A stretch of 20,468 nucleotides of DNA from assembly GCA_035293045.1 (NCBI GenBank), contig DATDOY010000062.1:1-20468 (forward strand), read 5' to 3'. This stretch comes from DATDOY01 sp035293045. Its GTDB lineage: Bacteria; Actinomycetota; Acidimicrobiia; IMCC26256; JACPCJ01. The translations under genes and the position numbers were made by a program. Below, piece by piece: positions 13,100 through 19,953 of the stretch; the stretch's first letter is position 1; the number at the start of each line of letters is the position of its first letter. The notes below the pieces were generated by a model. It saw only the letters and a list, made by a program, of their open reading frames with translations. It was not told where the DNA came from and did no database searches.

Positions 13100-15577
13100 C
13101 TATGAGGGTCGAGAGCGCGCCTTGGTGCGGGTCGGCACCGCGATGGCCCGCCGGCGCGTCCGCGTTGCCGCCGGCGCGTCCACGATTACCTCGAGGTCGT
13201 CGGTCGGATCCGCGACGTTGCCTTTGGCCGTCCCGAACATCTCCTCGATGACGTCGCCCGCCGATGATGCGGGGTCGATCACCATCACGTCGCCGGCGAG
13301 GTCGATCAGGTCGTCGTCACCGGAAGCGTCGGAGGGTTCGGGCGCGAAGTAGCGGAAGTACGCCCAGAGGGCGATGGACCCGCTAGCGAAGACAGCGGCG
13401 AGGCCGATCACCATCGTCCAGGATGCGGTCGGAGCCGACTCGTAGCCACCCTCTGCCGGGCGCAAGAGGATGTGGAAGAAGAGGAACATCCCAACCCCGT
13501 ACAGCGCGAACCACGCCTTGAGATTCCATGCCTTGACCTTCTCGCCGTCGAGGAAGCGGAGCGGGAACAGCCCGAAGACGAGGGCTTCGATGGACGCCAC
13601 GAAGATGGTGGCCAGCCCGGCGTCGAGGGTGAGGCGCAGGACGTTCGACCCGGCGCCGGTTCCCGCACCGATCGGCACCCAGAGGAGCCAGGCGAGGAAG
13701 CCCACCGCGAGGAGGGCGCAGGCGGCGGCGCCGATCGCCTTGCCCTCTTCCTCGTCGGACAGACGCCCGGCGAAGTCGATCCCGGCGACGATGCCGTAGA
13801 GGTAGCCGGGCTGGAAGTCGACGAGACGCGAGAGGGTCACGCAGGCCAGCGCGATGCCGAGCGCGCCGGGTGACAGGGCCAGGGTGCCGGACTGGCCGTG
13901 CCATCGGTTGGAGAACCAACCGGCGCCGTATTCGTAGACCATGGTGACGACCCAGAAGGCTGCGGCGATCCCCCCGACGTTGGCGATCACGAGCGGCAGG
14001 CTCCCCGGGAAGTCCGGGTCGAGCAGCGAATACAGCAGGCCGCTCGCGACGAGGAGGATCGTCATGGCGTTGCGGCCGGTCGTGAGCCCGTGGACATTGG
14101 CTCCGGCCTTCGAAACGAAGGAACGGATGGCGGCGACCCAGGGCCAGCGTCTGATCGCCTCGCGGTTCTCTTCGACGGTCTTGTTGAACAGCTCGGCTGG
14201 GAACGCGATGAGCAATACCGCCGCGGCGGCGAGGAGGGCGTTGGCAACGACGAGGCCGAGGTCAAACGATACGTCCCCGGGGTCGATCAAGCTGGCCGCG
14301 AGCCGCGACCGGCCGGAGAGGGCGGAATCGCCAATGCTGACGGGGGTCGACGGCGGGGCGTCAGGGGCTGTGGTTTGGATCCCTCGTACCTGCGTGGGCG
14401 GGGCCGGAGCGCCAGGAGCGCCGGCGTCGCTCGCGGGGCCGGGGAGCGCGGGGGCACCGGGCACGCGTGGCGTCCTGAGCGACGGGAGCGGGGTGCCCGG
14501 GACGTCGAGCGGCGCGGCGACGCCGGTCGCCGCGGCGTCGGGGCATGACGGCGGGGGCGTCGGGGTCGGGGTTGGCTCTGGCGTCGGGGTCGGGGTTGGA
14601 TCTGGCGTCGGGAGGGGCGGCGCCGGGGGCGGCGCCGGCACCGAGAACACGGTGAGGTCGGTCGGCCAACCCGCGCCCCAGGTCGCGTCGGGCGCGTAGT
14701 TGGTCGAGTTCCCTCGGCGGTCTCGCACCGAGAGCGTCGAGACCGTCCAGTTCCCGGGCTCGACGCCCGGGGGAATGGTCAGCGTTCCCGCCAGCGCCCC
14801 GGTCTGTGTGACCGAAAGATGCGCGGAGTCGCCATGGGTTGCCGAAGGGCTCATGAAGCTCACATACGCCGAGCTGACGCCCGAGAGGTCGTCGCTGGCG
14901 CTGGCCGTGACCGACACCTCGGCGGCCTCGGCGGTGGCGTCCGCGACGCGAGGTTGAAAGTCGAACGAACTGATCGTCGGCGGGGTCGTGTCGTGGTTCG
15001 AACTGACCGTCAGCGTCGTGGGCCATGCTGGAGACCAGTCGGGAGCGGTGGGGGCATACGTGTGGCTGTTGCCGTCGCCGTCGAAAACGCGGACCGACGA
15101 CACGGTCCACGTGCCGCCTTCGACGAATTGCGGGATCCTCAGGGTGCCGGAAACGTCGGCGTCCGTGATCGGAGTCGAGGTCGAGTTCGCGTCCGCGACG
15201 TGCATCGATGTGCCGGCGGCGTCCGAGCCTTCGGGGCTGCGGAAGGTGACGTGGACGGATCGCACGCCGGACGCGTTGTCGGTGGCGTGGGCCGAGACCG
15301 GCACCTCGCCGGGCGCGGCGCGGACGTCGACGGCGCGCCCGAAGTCCAGCGCGGTCAGGACGGGCGGGGTCTTCTCTCCGCAGTCAGCCTGGGCCTGCGC
15401 TGTCCGCGTGGCGCCCGACGCTCCGAGGCCTAGAAGCAAGAAGGCGAGGCAGATGAGGCGCAGGATCCGCCCCGGTGCCGATCCGCGTCCGTTCCCGCGT
15501 CCGCCCTTGTGTGTCGACGTCCCTGCCGATGTCACTGCGCCCACCCCCGTGTGCCGCCGAGGCACCGATGGGGTCAT
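13100..15577 (-). CDS. FGLLP-motif membrane protein with two Ig-like extracellular repeats
   Basis: 825 residues. After a signal segment (ILRLICLAFLLLGLGASG) come two related repeats of about 110 residues, each with PPxIssFDF, a D-x-S/A-S-G-V-x-S segment, a gtLxIP...GxWTVSs motif and DxxGNSxxYAP...WPTxLTV, resembling bacterial Ig-like folds. A Pro-Thr linker follows, then about eight membrane segments. One contains VFGLFPLRFLDGEKVKAWN (around residues 660-680), the FGLLP signature of a poorly understood actinobacterial membrane family. The C-terminal tail is acidic, then basic, and cytoplasmic or luminal side cannot be fixed. ATG 15575-15577 is used; GTG 15535 is also possible. It is convergent with cca across 46 bp. 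The function is unknown. Confidence 0.85.
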   Translation of the reverse strand: MTPSVPRRHTGVGAVTSAGTSTHKGGRGNGRGSAPGRILRLICLAFLLLGLGASGATRTAQAQADCGEKTPPVLTALDFGRAVDVRAAPGEVPVSAHATDNASGVRSVHVTFRSPEGSDAAGTSMHVADANSTSTPITDADVSGTLRIPQFVEGGTWTVSSVRVFDGDGNSHTYAPTAPDWSPAWPTTLTVSSNHDTTPPTISSFDFQPRVADATAEAAEVSVTASASDDLSGVSSAYVSFMSPSATHGDSAHLSVTQTGALAGTLTIPPGVEPGNWTVSTLSVRDRRGNSTNYAPDATWGAGWPTDLTVFSVPAPPPAPPLPTPDPTPTPTPEPTPTPTPPPSCPDAAATGVAAPLDVPGTPLPSLRTPRVPGAPALPGPASDAGAPGAPAPPTQVRGIQTTAPDAPPSTPVSIGDSALSGRSRLAASLIDPGDVSFDLGLVVANALLAAAAVLLIAFPAELFNKTVEENREAIRRWPWVAAIRSFVSKAGANVHGLTTGRNAMTILLVASGLLYSLLDPDFPGSLPLVIANVGGIAAAFWVVTMVYEYGAGWFSNRWHGQSGTLALSPGALGIALACVTLSRLVDFQPGYLYGIVAGIDFAGRLSDEEEGKAIGAAACALLAVGFLAWLLWVPIGAGTGAGSNVLRLTLDAGLATIFVASIEALVFGLFPLRFLDGEKVKAWNLKAWFALYGVGMFLFFHILLRPAEGGYESAPTASWTMVIGLAAVFASGSIALWAYFRYFAPEPSDASGDDDLIDLAGDVMVIDPASSAGDVIEEMFGTAKGNVADPTDDLEVIVDAPAATRTRRRAIAVPTRTKARSRPS
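14556..14612 (-). repeat. 24-bp tandem repeat coding the Pro-Thr linker
   Basis: About 2.4 copies of a 24-bp unit (plus strand ggcgtcggggtcggggttgg, then ctct or atct) inside the FGLLP-motif gene. It encodes alternating PTPTPEP / PTPTPDP residues of the stalk between the Ig-like repeats and the membrane domain. Such units can change copy number by slippage without shifting frame. Confidence 0.85.
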
Positions 15578-15633
15578 TCCACGGGCGCTCCCCCGATTCC
15601 TCCCGAGACGCCGGAATTGGCCCTGTGAATCGT

Positions 15634-15655
15634 GGCACGAAGCGGCGTTCGTGCC
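15634..15655 (-). terminator. Perfect 8-bp hairpin after the methyltransferase gene
   Basis: GGCACGAA (15634-15641), a 6-nt loop and TTCGTGCC (15648-15655) pair perfectly. It lies 11 nt after the methyltransferase stop and before the FGLLP gene on the same strand. No T-run follows, so it is either a non-canonical terminator or an mRNA-stabilising hairpin. Confidence 0.5.
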
Positions 15656-15666
15656 GGAGCGGAGGT

Positions 15667-16302
15667 TCAGACGCCTTCTTTGGTGGCCCGCCAGATGATG
15701 GTCGTGGGGTGCGCCTGGTCGCCGAGGACGGGCCGGGGCTCGGCGATGACCTCGATGCGAAAGCCGGTGCGAACCAGGGCCATGTAGACCTCGGAGATCG
15801 GACGCGGGTACTGATCCACCGTGGCGCCGTCGACCTCAATCGGGATGGGGGCGTCGTCGAAGTACGACCGCCCACGTGCGACGAGCGCGACCGGGTGCTC
15901 GTAGCTGAAGGCGAAATCGGCGCCCTGCTTCAAGACGCGGTGCACCTGACGGAAGACGCGGCTGAGGTCGGGGACTTCGAGAATGGCTCCGGCCGAGAAG
16001 GCGAGGTCCATCGAGTCGGCCCGCAAAAAGGCGAGGTCGGCGAGGTCGGTTTGGTGCCACTCGACCTTGACCTCTTCGTCCTCGGCGAGCACGCGGGTCT
16101 CGGCGAGCCGGTCGGGGTTCGAATCGACGGCGATCACGTGCGCGCCCTGTTTGGCGAGGGCGACCGCGCTCGAGCGAGAGCCGCTGCCAAGCTCGAGGAC
16201 CCGAAGGCCCTTGACGTCGCCGAGCAGCTTGAGGTCGCCCTCGGCCGGGACGTCGGGGCCGTAGCGAACGACCTCCGTACGGGGTCCGTGGTAGGTGCGC
16301 AC
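15667..16302 (-). CDS. Class I SAM-dependent methyltransferase
   Basis: 211 residues. Motif I is LRVLELGSGSRSSAVALAKQGAHVIAVDSNPDRL (residues 33-66), with the acidic residue at 60 expected to hold the SAM ribose. Motifs II-IV follow as VEWHQTDLADLAFLRADSMDLAFSAGAILEVPDLSRVFRQVHRVLKQGADFAFSY, typical of UbiE/Methyltransf_11-like enzymes. The tail DQYPRPISEVYMALVRTGFRIEVIAEPRP is the usual substrate-side lobe. The GTG at 16300-16302 has no ribosome site but a TAAACA box 7 nt upstream, which argues for a leaderless start. The acceptor (small molecule, lipid or tRNA) cannot be told. Most neighbours on this strand are membrane or inositol-metabolism genes, giving no clear pathway link. Confidence 0.88.
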   Translation of the reverse strand: MRTYHGPRTEVVRYGPDVPAEGDLKLLGDVKGLRVLELGSGSRSSAVALAKQGAHVIAVDSNPDRLAETRVLAEDEEVKVEWHQTDLADLAFLRADSMDLAFSAGAILEVPDLSRVFRQVHRVLKQGADFAFSYEHPVALVARGRSYFDDAPIPIEVDGATVDQYPRPISEVYMALVRTGFRIEVIAEPRPVLGDQAHPTTIIWRATKEGV

Positions 16303-16309
16303 GTCGGAT

Positions 16310-16315
16310 TGTTTA
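16310..16315 (-). promoter_or_regulatory. -10 box for a leaderless methyltransferase transcript
   Basis: TAAACA on the minus strand with 7 nt to the GTG start at 16302. No ribosome site lies between. The -35 region would fall in the end of the upstream gene and shows no clear match. Confidence 0.4.
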
Positions 16316-16329
16316 GCCCGCCGACGGGG

Positions 16330-16839
16330 CTACCGCTTGCGCGTGCGGTCGGGGGGCGGTTTCTTGCGGGTTGCCTTGGTCGCCGCGGTCTTCCTGGCGG
16401 GCGACTCCTTGGCGGGCGACTTCCTGGCGGTGGCGGTGCGTTCCCCCGTCTTTTTGGCGGACGCGGCCTTGGACGCGGCGGGTGCCTTGCGGGCCGGGCG
16501 TGGCTCGTCGCGGTCGTCGTCGGGTCGTGCGTCGGGGCGCTCGACGGGTCGCGGACGGTACGGGGCTGCCCCGGCGATGCGGGCCCGCTCGGGCCGCGGT
16601 CGGCGAGCAGGGGCGAACCCACCGGCGCGGCGTTTCACGACGACCATCCCAAGGCGGATCACGAGCGTGGCCCCGCTGACGATGAGGCCGATGTAGACGA
16701 GGAACCCGCTGTCGGTCGGGACGTCGGCGCCGAGCGAGCCGAGCGCGAGCCCAAGGGCAAACCCGATTCCCACGAACAGCGCCCACCCCACCGCCCCGGC
16801 AAGGTCGCGACTGAGGGGAGTTTCCGACGGTGGCGCCAC
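16330..16839 (-). CDS. Small two-helix membrane protein with H1-like basic tail
   Basis: 169 residues from GTG 16837-16839. Two hydrophobic helices (about 15-36, AVGWALFVGIGFALGLALG, and 44-66, GFLVYIGLIVSGATLVIRLG) form the N-terminal half. From about 68 the chain is rich in Arg and Pro, and from about 115 in Lys, Ala, Thr and Ser with repeated AKK/ARKSPAKESPARK units like histone H1 tails. The helices could hold the protein in the membrane with the basic tail free to bind nucleic acid or anionic lipid; that is inference. A GATACT box lies 6 nt before the start, so it is probably leaderless. I do not recognise a named family. Low-complexity tails like this arise easily at high GC, but the two helices and start context support a real gene. 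Confidence 0.7.
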   Translation of the reverse strand: MAPPSETPLSRDLAGAVGWALFVGIGFALGLALGSLGADVPTDSGFLVYIGLIVSGATLVIRLGMVVVKRRAGGFAPARRPRPERARIAGAAPYRPRPVERPDARPDDDRDEPRPARKAPAASKAASAKKTGERTATARKSPAKESPARKTAATKATRKKPPPDRTRKR

Positions 16840-16845
16840 GGACTC

Positions 16846-16851
16846 AGTATC
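16846..16851 (-). promoter_or_regulatory. Extended -10 box for a leaderless transcript
   Basis: GATACT on the minus strand, preceded by TGC (extended -10 like), with exactly 6 nt to GTG 16839 and no ribosome site between. It lies in the 57-bp gap after the ino1 stop, so this gene can be transcribed separately from ino1. Confidence 0.5.
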
Positions 16852-16896
16852 GCATGGAGGCTTCCCGCACCCGTCTCCGCGAGCGATGGATCGGGG

Positions 16897-17967
16897 TCAG
16901 CCTGCGATGGCGATCTCCTCGACCATCTGGCGGGCCTGCTCGTCGGTGTACTGCACGGGCGGGCTCTTCATGAAGTAGGCCGAGGGGCCGAGCAGGGGGC
17001 CACCGACGCCGGCGTCGAGGGCGAGCTTGGCGCAGCGCAGCGCGTCGATGACCACGCCGGCGGAGTTGGGCGAGTCGTGGACCTCGAGTTTCAGTTCGAC
17101 GTTGAGCGGGATGTCGCCGAAGTTGCGGCCCTCGAGGCGGATGTAGGCCCACTTGCGGTCGAGCAGCCAGGGGACGTGATCCGACGGGCCGATGTGCACG
17201 CTGTCGGGGGCGATCCCGTTACGCAGCTGGCTGGTGACCGACTGGGTCTTGGAGATCTTCTTCGACTTCAGGCGGTCGCGCTCGAGCATGTTCATGAAGT
17301 CCATATTCCCGCCGAAGTTGAGCTGGTACGTGTTGTCGAGCGAGAGCCCGCGGTCCTCGAACAGGCGGGCAAGGGTGCGGTGGATGATGGTCGCGCCCAC
17401 CTGGCTCTTGATGTCGTCGCCGACGATCGGCACGCCGGCGTCCTCGAACTTCTTCGCCCACTCGGGGTCGGAGGCGATAAAGACCGGGATGCAGTTGATG
17501 AAGGCCACGCCGGCGTCGATGGCCGCCTGGGCGTAGTAGCGCTGCGCTTGTTCCGAGCCGACGGGGAGGTAGGAGATGAGCACGTCGGCGCGGGCGTCGC
17601 GCAGGGCCTCGGCGACGTCGACCGGCTCACGCGGCGACTCCTCCGAGACCTCTTGGAAGTAGTGACCGAACCCGTCGAACGTGGGCCCGCGCTGCACTTC
17701 GACGCCCAACTCGGGGACGTCGGCGAACTTCACCGTGTTGTTGGGGTGGGCGGCGATGGCCTTGCCGAGATCCTGGCCGACCTTCGACGCGTCGACGTCG
17801 AAGGCGGCGACGAACTCGACGTCGCCGACGTGGTAGCCCCCCAGCACGACATTCATCAGGCCGGGAACGGTCTCGTCGGGCGACGCGTCCCGGTAGTACT
17901 CGATGCCCTGCACGAGGCTGCTCGAGCAGTTGCCGACTCCGGCGATGGCGACACGGATTTTGCTCAT
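16897..17967 (-). CDS. ino1: Inositol-3-phosphate synthase
   Basis: 356 residues, the length of the actinobacterial enzyme. It converts glucose 6-phosphate to 1D-myo-inositol 3-phosphate using NAD, the first step to inositol, phosphatidylinositol and, in many actinobacteria, mycothiol. The NAD-binding motif reads AIAGVGNCSSSLVQG at 7-21. Later segments include DVDASKVGQDL, LPVGSEQAQRYYAQAAIDAGVAFINCIPVFIAS, GDDIKSQVGATIIHRTLARLF, LNFGGNMDF and SKTQSVTSQL, and the lysine- and aspartate-rich active-site region HDSPNSAGVVIDALRCAK. The ATG at 17965-17967 follows GGAGG at about 9 nt. It lies 25 bp after the PadR gene on the same strand, so the regulator and enzyme form one unit, as at Rv0047c-Rv0046c. 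Confidence 0.97.
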   Translation of the reverse strand: MSKIRVAIAGVGNCSSSLVQGIEYYRDASPDETVPGLMNVVLGGYHVGDVEFVAAFDVDASKVGQDLGKAIAAHPNNTVKFADVPELGVEVQRGPTFDGFGHYFQEVSEESPREPVDVAEALRDARADVLISYLPVGSEQAQRYYAQAAIDAGVAFINCIPVFIASDPEWAKKFEDAGVPIVGDDIKSQVGATIIHRTLARLFEDRGLSLDNTYQLNFGGNMDFMNMLERDRLKSKKISKTQSVTSQLRNGIAPDSVHIGPSDHVPWLLDRKWAYIRLEGRNFGDIPLNVELKLEVHDSPNSAGVVIDALRCAKLALDAGVGGPLLGPSAYFMKSPPVQYTDEQARQMVEEIAIAG

Positions 17968-17992
17968 CGGTGGTTTCCTCCCAAACCCGGCG

Positions 17993-18616
17993 CTATGCCG
18001 GCTGTTCCGCCCCGGGTTGCCCCGAGATCTGTCGTTCTTCTGCGATCAAACGCTCGATCCACGCGAGGTCGCGCTCGGTGGCCTCGTCGTCGTGCTCCAT
18101 CAACGAGCGCGTGTAGAGGTCGCGCCGGCCGGGCCCAGCACCCGCGCCGAGGGCGCCGCGCACCCGCGCCAGCTTTTGCGTCAGCCAGTCGCGGCGGCGT
18201 TCGAACAAGGCCATCCGATCCTCGGGCGCGAGGTGGCGACAGAAGGCGAGCTTGAGCGCGAAGGCGCGCTCGTCGCCGGCGTCCTCGCTCGCCTTGAGGA
18301 GCCCTTCGAGCACGTCGGCGCCCCGGTCGGTGATGCGGTACTCCTTGCGCTTGCGGCGCGACGGCGTGAGGACCCGGCGAACGCGGGCGGCAGCGGTCTC
18401 GCCGCCGATCGAGCCGGTCATCGGAATGGGGGACGGGCCGCCGTCGGGCTCGACGACCTCGATGGCGCCGGCGCGCTCGAGCCGGCGCAGCGCGGGGTAG
18501 AGCGAGCCGTAGGACACGCCGGTCACCGCGCCGAGGGTCTCGTCGAGGCGCTTCTTCAGCTCGTAGCCGTGCATCGGCTCCTCGTGCAGCAGCCCGAGGA
18601 TCGGCAGTTCGAGCAC
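17993..18616 (-). CDS. PadR family transcriptional regulator
   Basis: 207 residues. The winged helix-turn-helix is plain: MLELPILGLLHEEPMHGYELKKRLDE, then GVSYGSLYPALRRLERAGAIEV and the wing ending KEYRITDRGADVLEGLL. Between recognition helix and wing sits an insert of about 30 residues (EPDGGPSPIPMTGSIGGETAAARVRRVLTPSRR), long for PadR but seen in actinobacterial homologues next to ino1. The C-terminal half is helical and should form the dimer interface. GTG 18614-18616 follows AGGGA at 5 nt. Its position directly before ino1 suggests control of inositol synthesis, probably with self-repression through the palindromes upstream. The ligand is unknown. Confidence 0.93.
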   Translation of the reverse strand: MLELPILGLLHEEPMHGYELKKRLDETLGAVTGVSYGSLYPALRRLERAGAIEVVEPDGGPSPIPMTGSIGGETAAARVRRVLTPSRRKRKEYRITDRGADVLEGLLKASEDAGDERAFALKLAFCRHLAPEDRMALFERRRDWLTQKLARVRGALGAGAGPGRRDLYTRSLMEHDDEATERDLAWIERLIAEERQISGQPGAEQPA

Positions 18617-18673
18617 TTCGTCCCTTTCGGAGGCGGGTGCGGGCCCCGGGTTGCGGCTCGCGTTATTGCTCCA

Positions 18674-18696
18674 CGATATATCGCCTCGATATATCG
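18674..18696. promoter_or_regulatory. Twin palindromic operator upstream of padR-ino1
   Basis: The perfect 10-bp palindrome CGATATATCG occurs twice, at 18674-18683 and 18687-18696, separated by CCT. AT-rich palindromes like this are a common target shape for PadR dimers and stand out sharply in this GC-rich DNA. It lies 58 bp before padR and about 100 bp before the divergent DUF5318 gene, so it could govern both, but padR is the likelier target. Confidence 0.7.
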
Positions 18697-18781
18697 ATGC
18701 AACACTATCGAGCCGGGAGGTCCCGAACCCTCTGGCGCGGCGTGGGCGCGGGGTCGGCGCGGGGGCCTGCCTGGCCGCCGT

Positions 18782-18787
18782 TACACT
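18782..18787 (+). promoter_or_regulatory. -10 box for DUF5318
   Basis: TACACT with 8 nt to ATG 18796 and no ribosome site between, consistent with a leaderless or nearly leaderless transcript. No convincing -35 box is seen. Confidence 0.5.
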
Positions 18788-18795
18788 CGCCCCCG

Positions 18796-19167
18796 ATGGG
18801 TGGACAGGTCGACTACAGCCTCAAGCGGCGAGCGGTCCTGCGGGAGTACCAGGAGGGCGTGAAGTCGCGCCTCGACATCTGCGACGCCCACCCCGAGCTC
18901 ATGCGGGCGGCCCGCTATGTCGGCCGCGACTCCGGCGAGTCGTGTCCCGTGTGCGAGACCGGGCGCCTCCGGCTCGTCGCGTACGTGTACGGCGACGGCC
19001 TTCGCCGCCACCACGCCAACGGCCGCTGCATCACCACGGCGGAAGAGCTCGAGCGCTTGGGCGAGAAGGTCGACGAGTTCACCTGTTACGAGGTCGAGGT
19101 GTGCACGGGGTGCTCGTGGAACCACCTCGCCCGCAGCTACCTCCACGGTCGCCGCCACGCCGGCTAG
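18796..19167 (+). CDS. DUF5318 zinc-ribbon-like protein
   Basis: 123 residues, cytoplasmic. It starts QVDYSLKRRAVLREYQEGVKSR, the DUF5318 opening, then DICDAHPELMRAARYVGRDSGESCPVC. Cys50-x-x-Cys53 and Cys103-x-x-Cys106 (CPVC, CTGC) are a likely zinc site, with Cys78, Cys97 and HH at 72-73 nearby. The C-terminus WNHLARSYLHGRR is typical of the family. The function is unknown; in mycobacteria the gene (Rv0049) sits beside the PadR-ino1 pair and ponA1, as it sits beside PadR-ino1 here on the opposite strand. The ATG at 18796 is fixed by the family start and the -10 box just upstream. Confidence 0.92.
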   Translation: MGGQVDYSLKRRAVLREYQEGVKSRLDICDAHPELMRAARYVGRDSGESCPVCETGRLRLVAYVYGDGLRRHHANGRCITTAEELERLGEKVDEFTCYEVEVCTGCSWNHLARSYLHGRRHAG

Positions 19168-19193
19168 GCGTCCGGCACCTCGTTCATCCCGTC

Positions 19194-19916
19194 ATGACGC
19201 CGTACGTCGTGAGCACGGCGGTGATCCTCCTCAGCGGCCCGCTGGCGATCCCCGCGGCCCGGATTGCCGGGCTCGAATCCCGAGCGGCCCTCGGCGCCAC
19301 CGCCGCGCGCAGGGGCGCCGACGTTCTGCGCGCCCTCGCCGCCTTCGCCGCTCTTCCCCTCCTCGTCGGCGCGACCGGCGGCGACCTTCTCGTCGCCGGG
19401 GTCCTGTTGGGTGCCGCGCTCGGCCGGCGGGCGCCGGCGGTTTCCCTCGCGCTGGTGCTCGTGGCGTCGGCGGGTGCCCTGCGGGTCGGGTCGACGGCCA
19501 TGGACGACATCACGGGCGCGCACCGTGTCCTCGGGTCGGCGATCACGTCGCCCGCAGCGGCGGTGGCGCTCGCGAGCGCGTGTGCCGCGCTCGCTTGTCT
19601 CGCGGCTGCGGCTGCGCTCGTGCCCGCGCCGCGCCGCGCGGGACGCGTTCGCGACGTCGTGACCCCCGGCGCGCTCACAGACGCCGTCGCGCCCATTGCT
19701 GTGATCCTTCTGGGCGTCGTGGTCGCGGTGGGACCGCCGCTCGTCAGCGGCGAAGGGTCGACGTGGAGCGCTGCGCGCGGCGGAGGTGCCGTAGCGGCTC
19801 TCGTCTTGGCGGCGGCCGTGCGCCGCATCGCCGAGCGCGTGAGGCCGGGGTCGTTGGAATCCGCCGCCGCGGTGTTCGGGGCCGTGGCGGTGGTCCTCGC
19901 CCTCGTGGCGCGATGA
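19194..19916 (+). CDS. Unrecognised multi-pass membrane protein
   Basis: 240 residues from ATG 19194, very rich in Ala, Val and Leu, with about seven or eight hydrophobic segments: VVSTAVILLSGPLAIPAA, VLRALAAFAALPLLVG, DLLVAGVLLGAALG, VSLALVLVASAGAL, a long Ala-rich pair at mid-protein, DAVAPIAVILLGVVVAVGPPLV, and two at the end. No family motif is recognised. No ribosome site precedes the ATG; the 26-nt gap after DUF5318 would suit re-initiation on the same message. The next membrane gene follows after 37 nt, and the two probably act together. A cation-transporter or complex-I-like role is possible on composition alone and is not claimed. Confidence 0.65.
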   Translation: MTPYVVSTAVILLSGPLAIPAARIAGLESRAALGATAARRGADVLRALAAFAALPLLVGATGGDLLVAGVLLGAALGRRAPAVSLALVLVASAGALRVGSTAMDDITGAHRVLGSAITSPAAAVALASACAALACLAAAAALVPAPRRAGRVRDVVTPGALTDAVAPIAVILLGVVVAVGPPLVSGEGSTWSAARGGGAVAALVLAAAVRRIAERVRPGSLESAAAVFGAVAVVLALVAR

Positions 19917-19953
19917 CCGGGTTGGTCGCCCGCGACCGGGGATGGGAGGCCCG

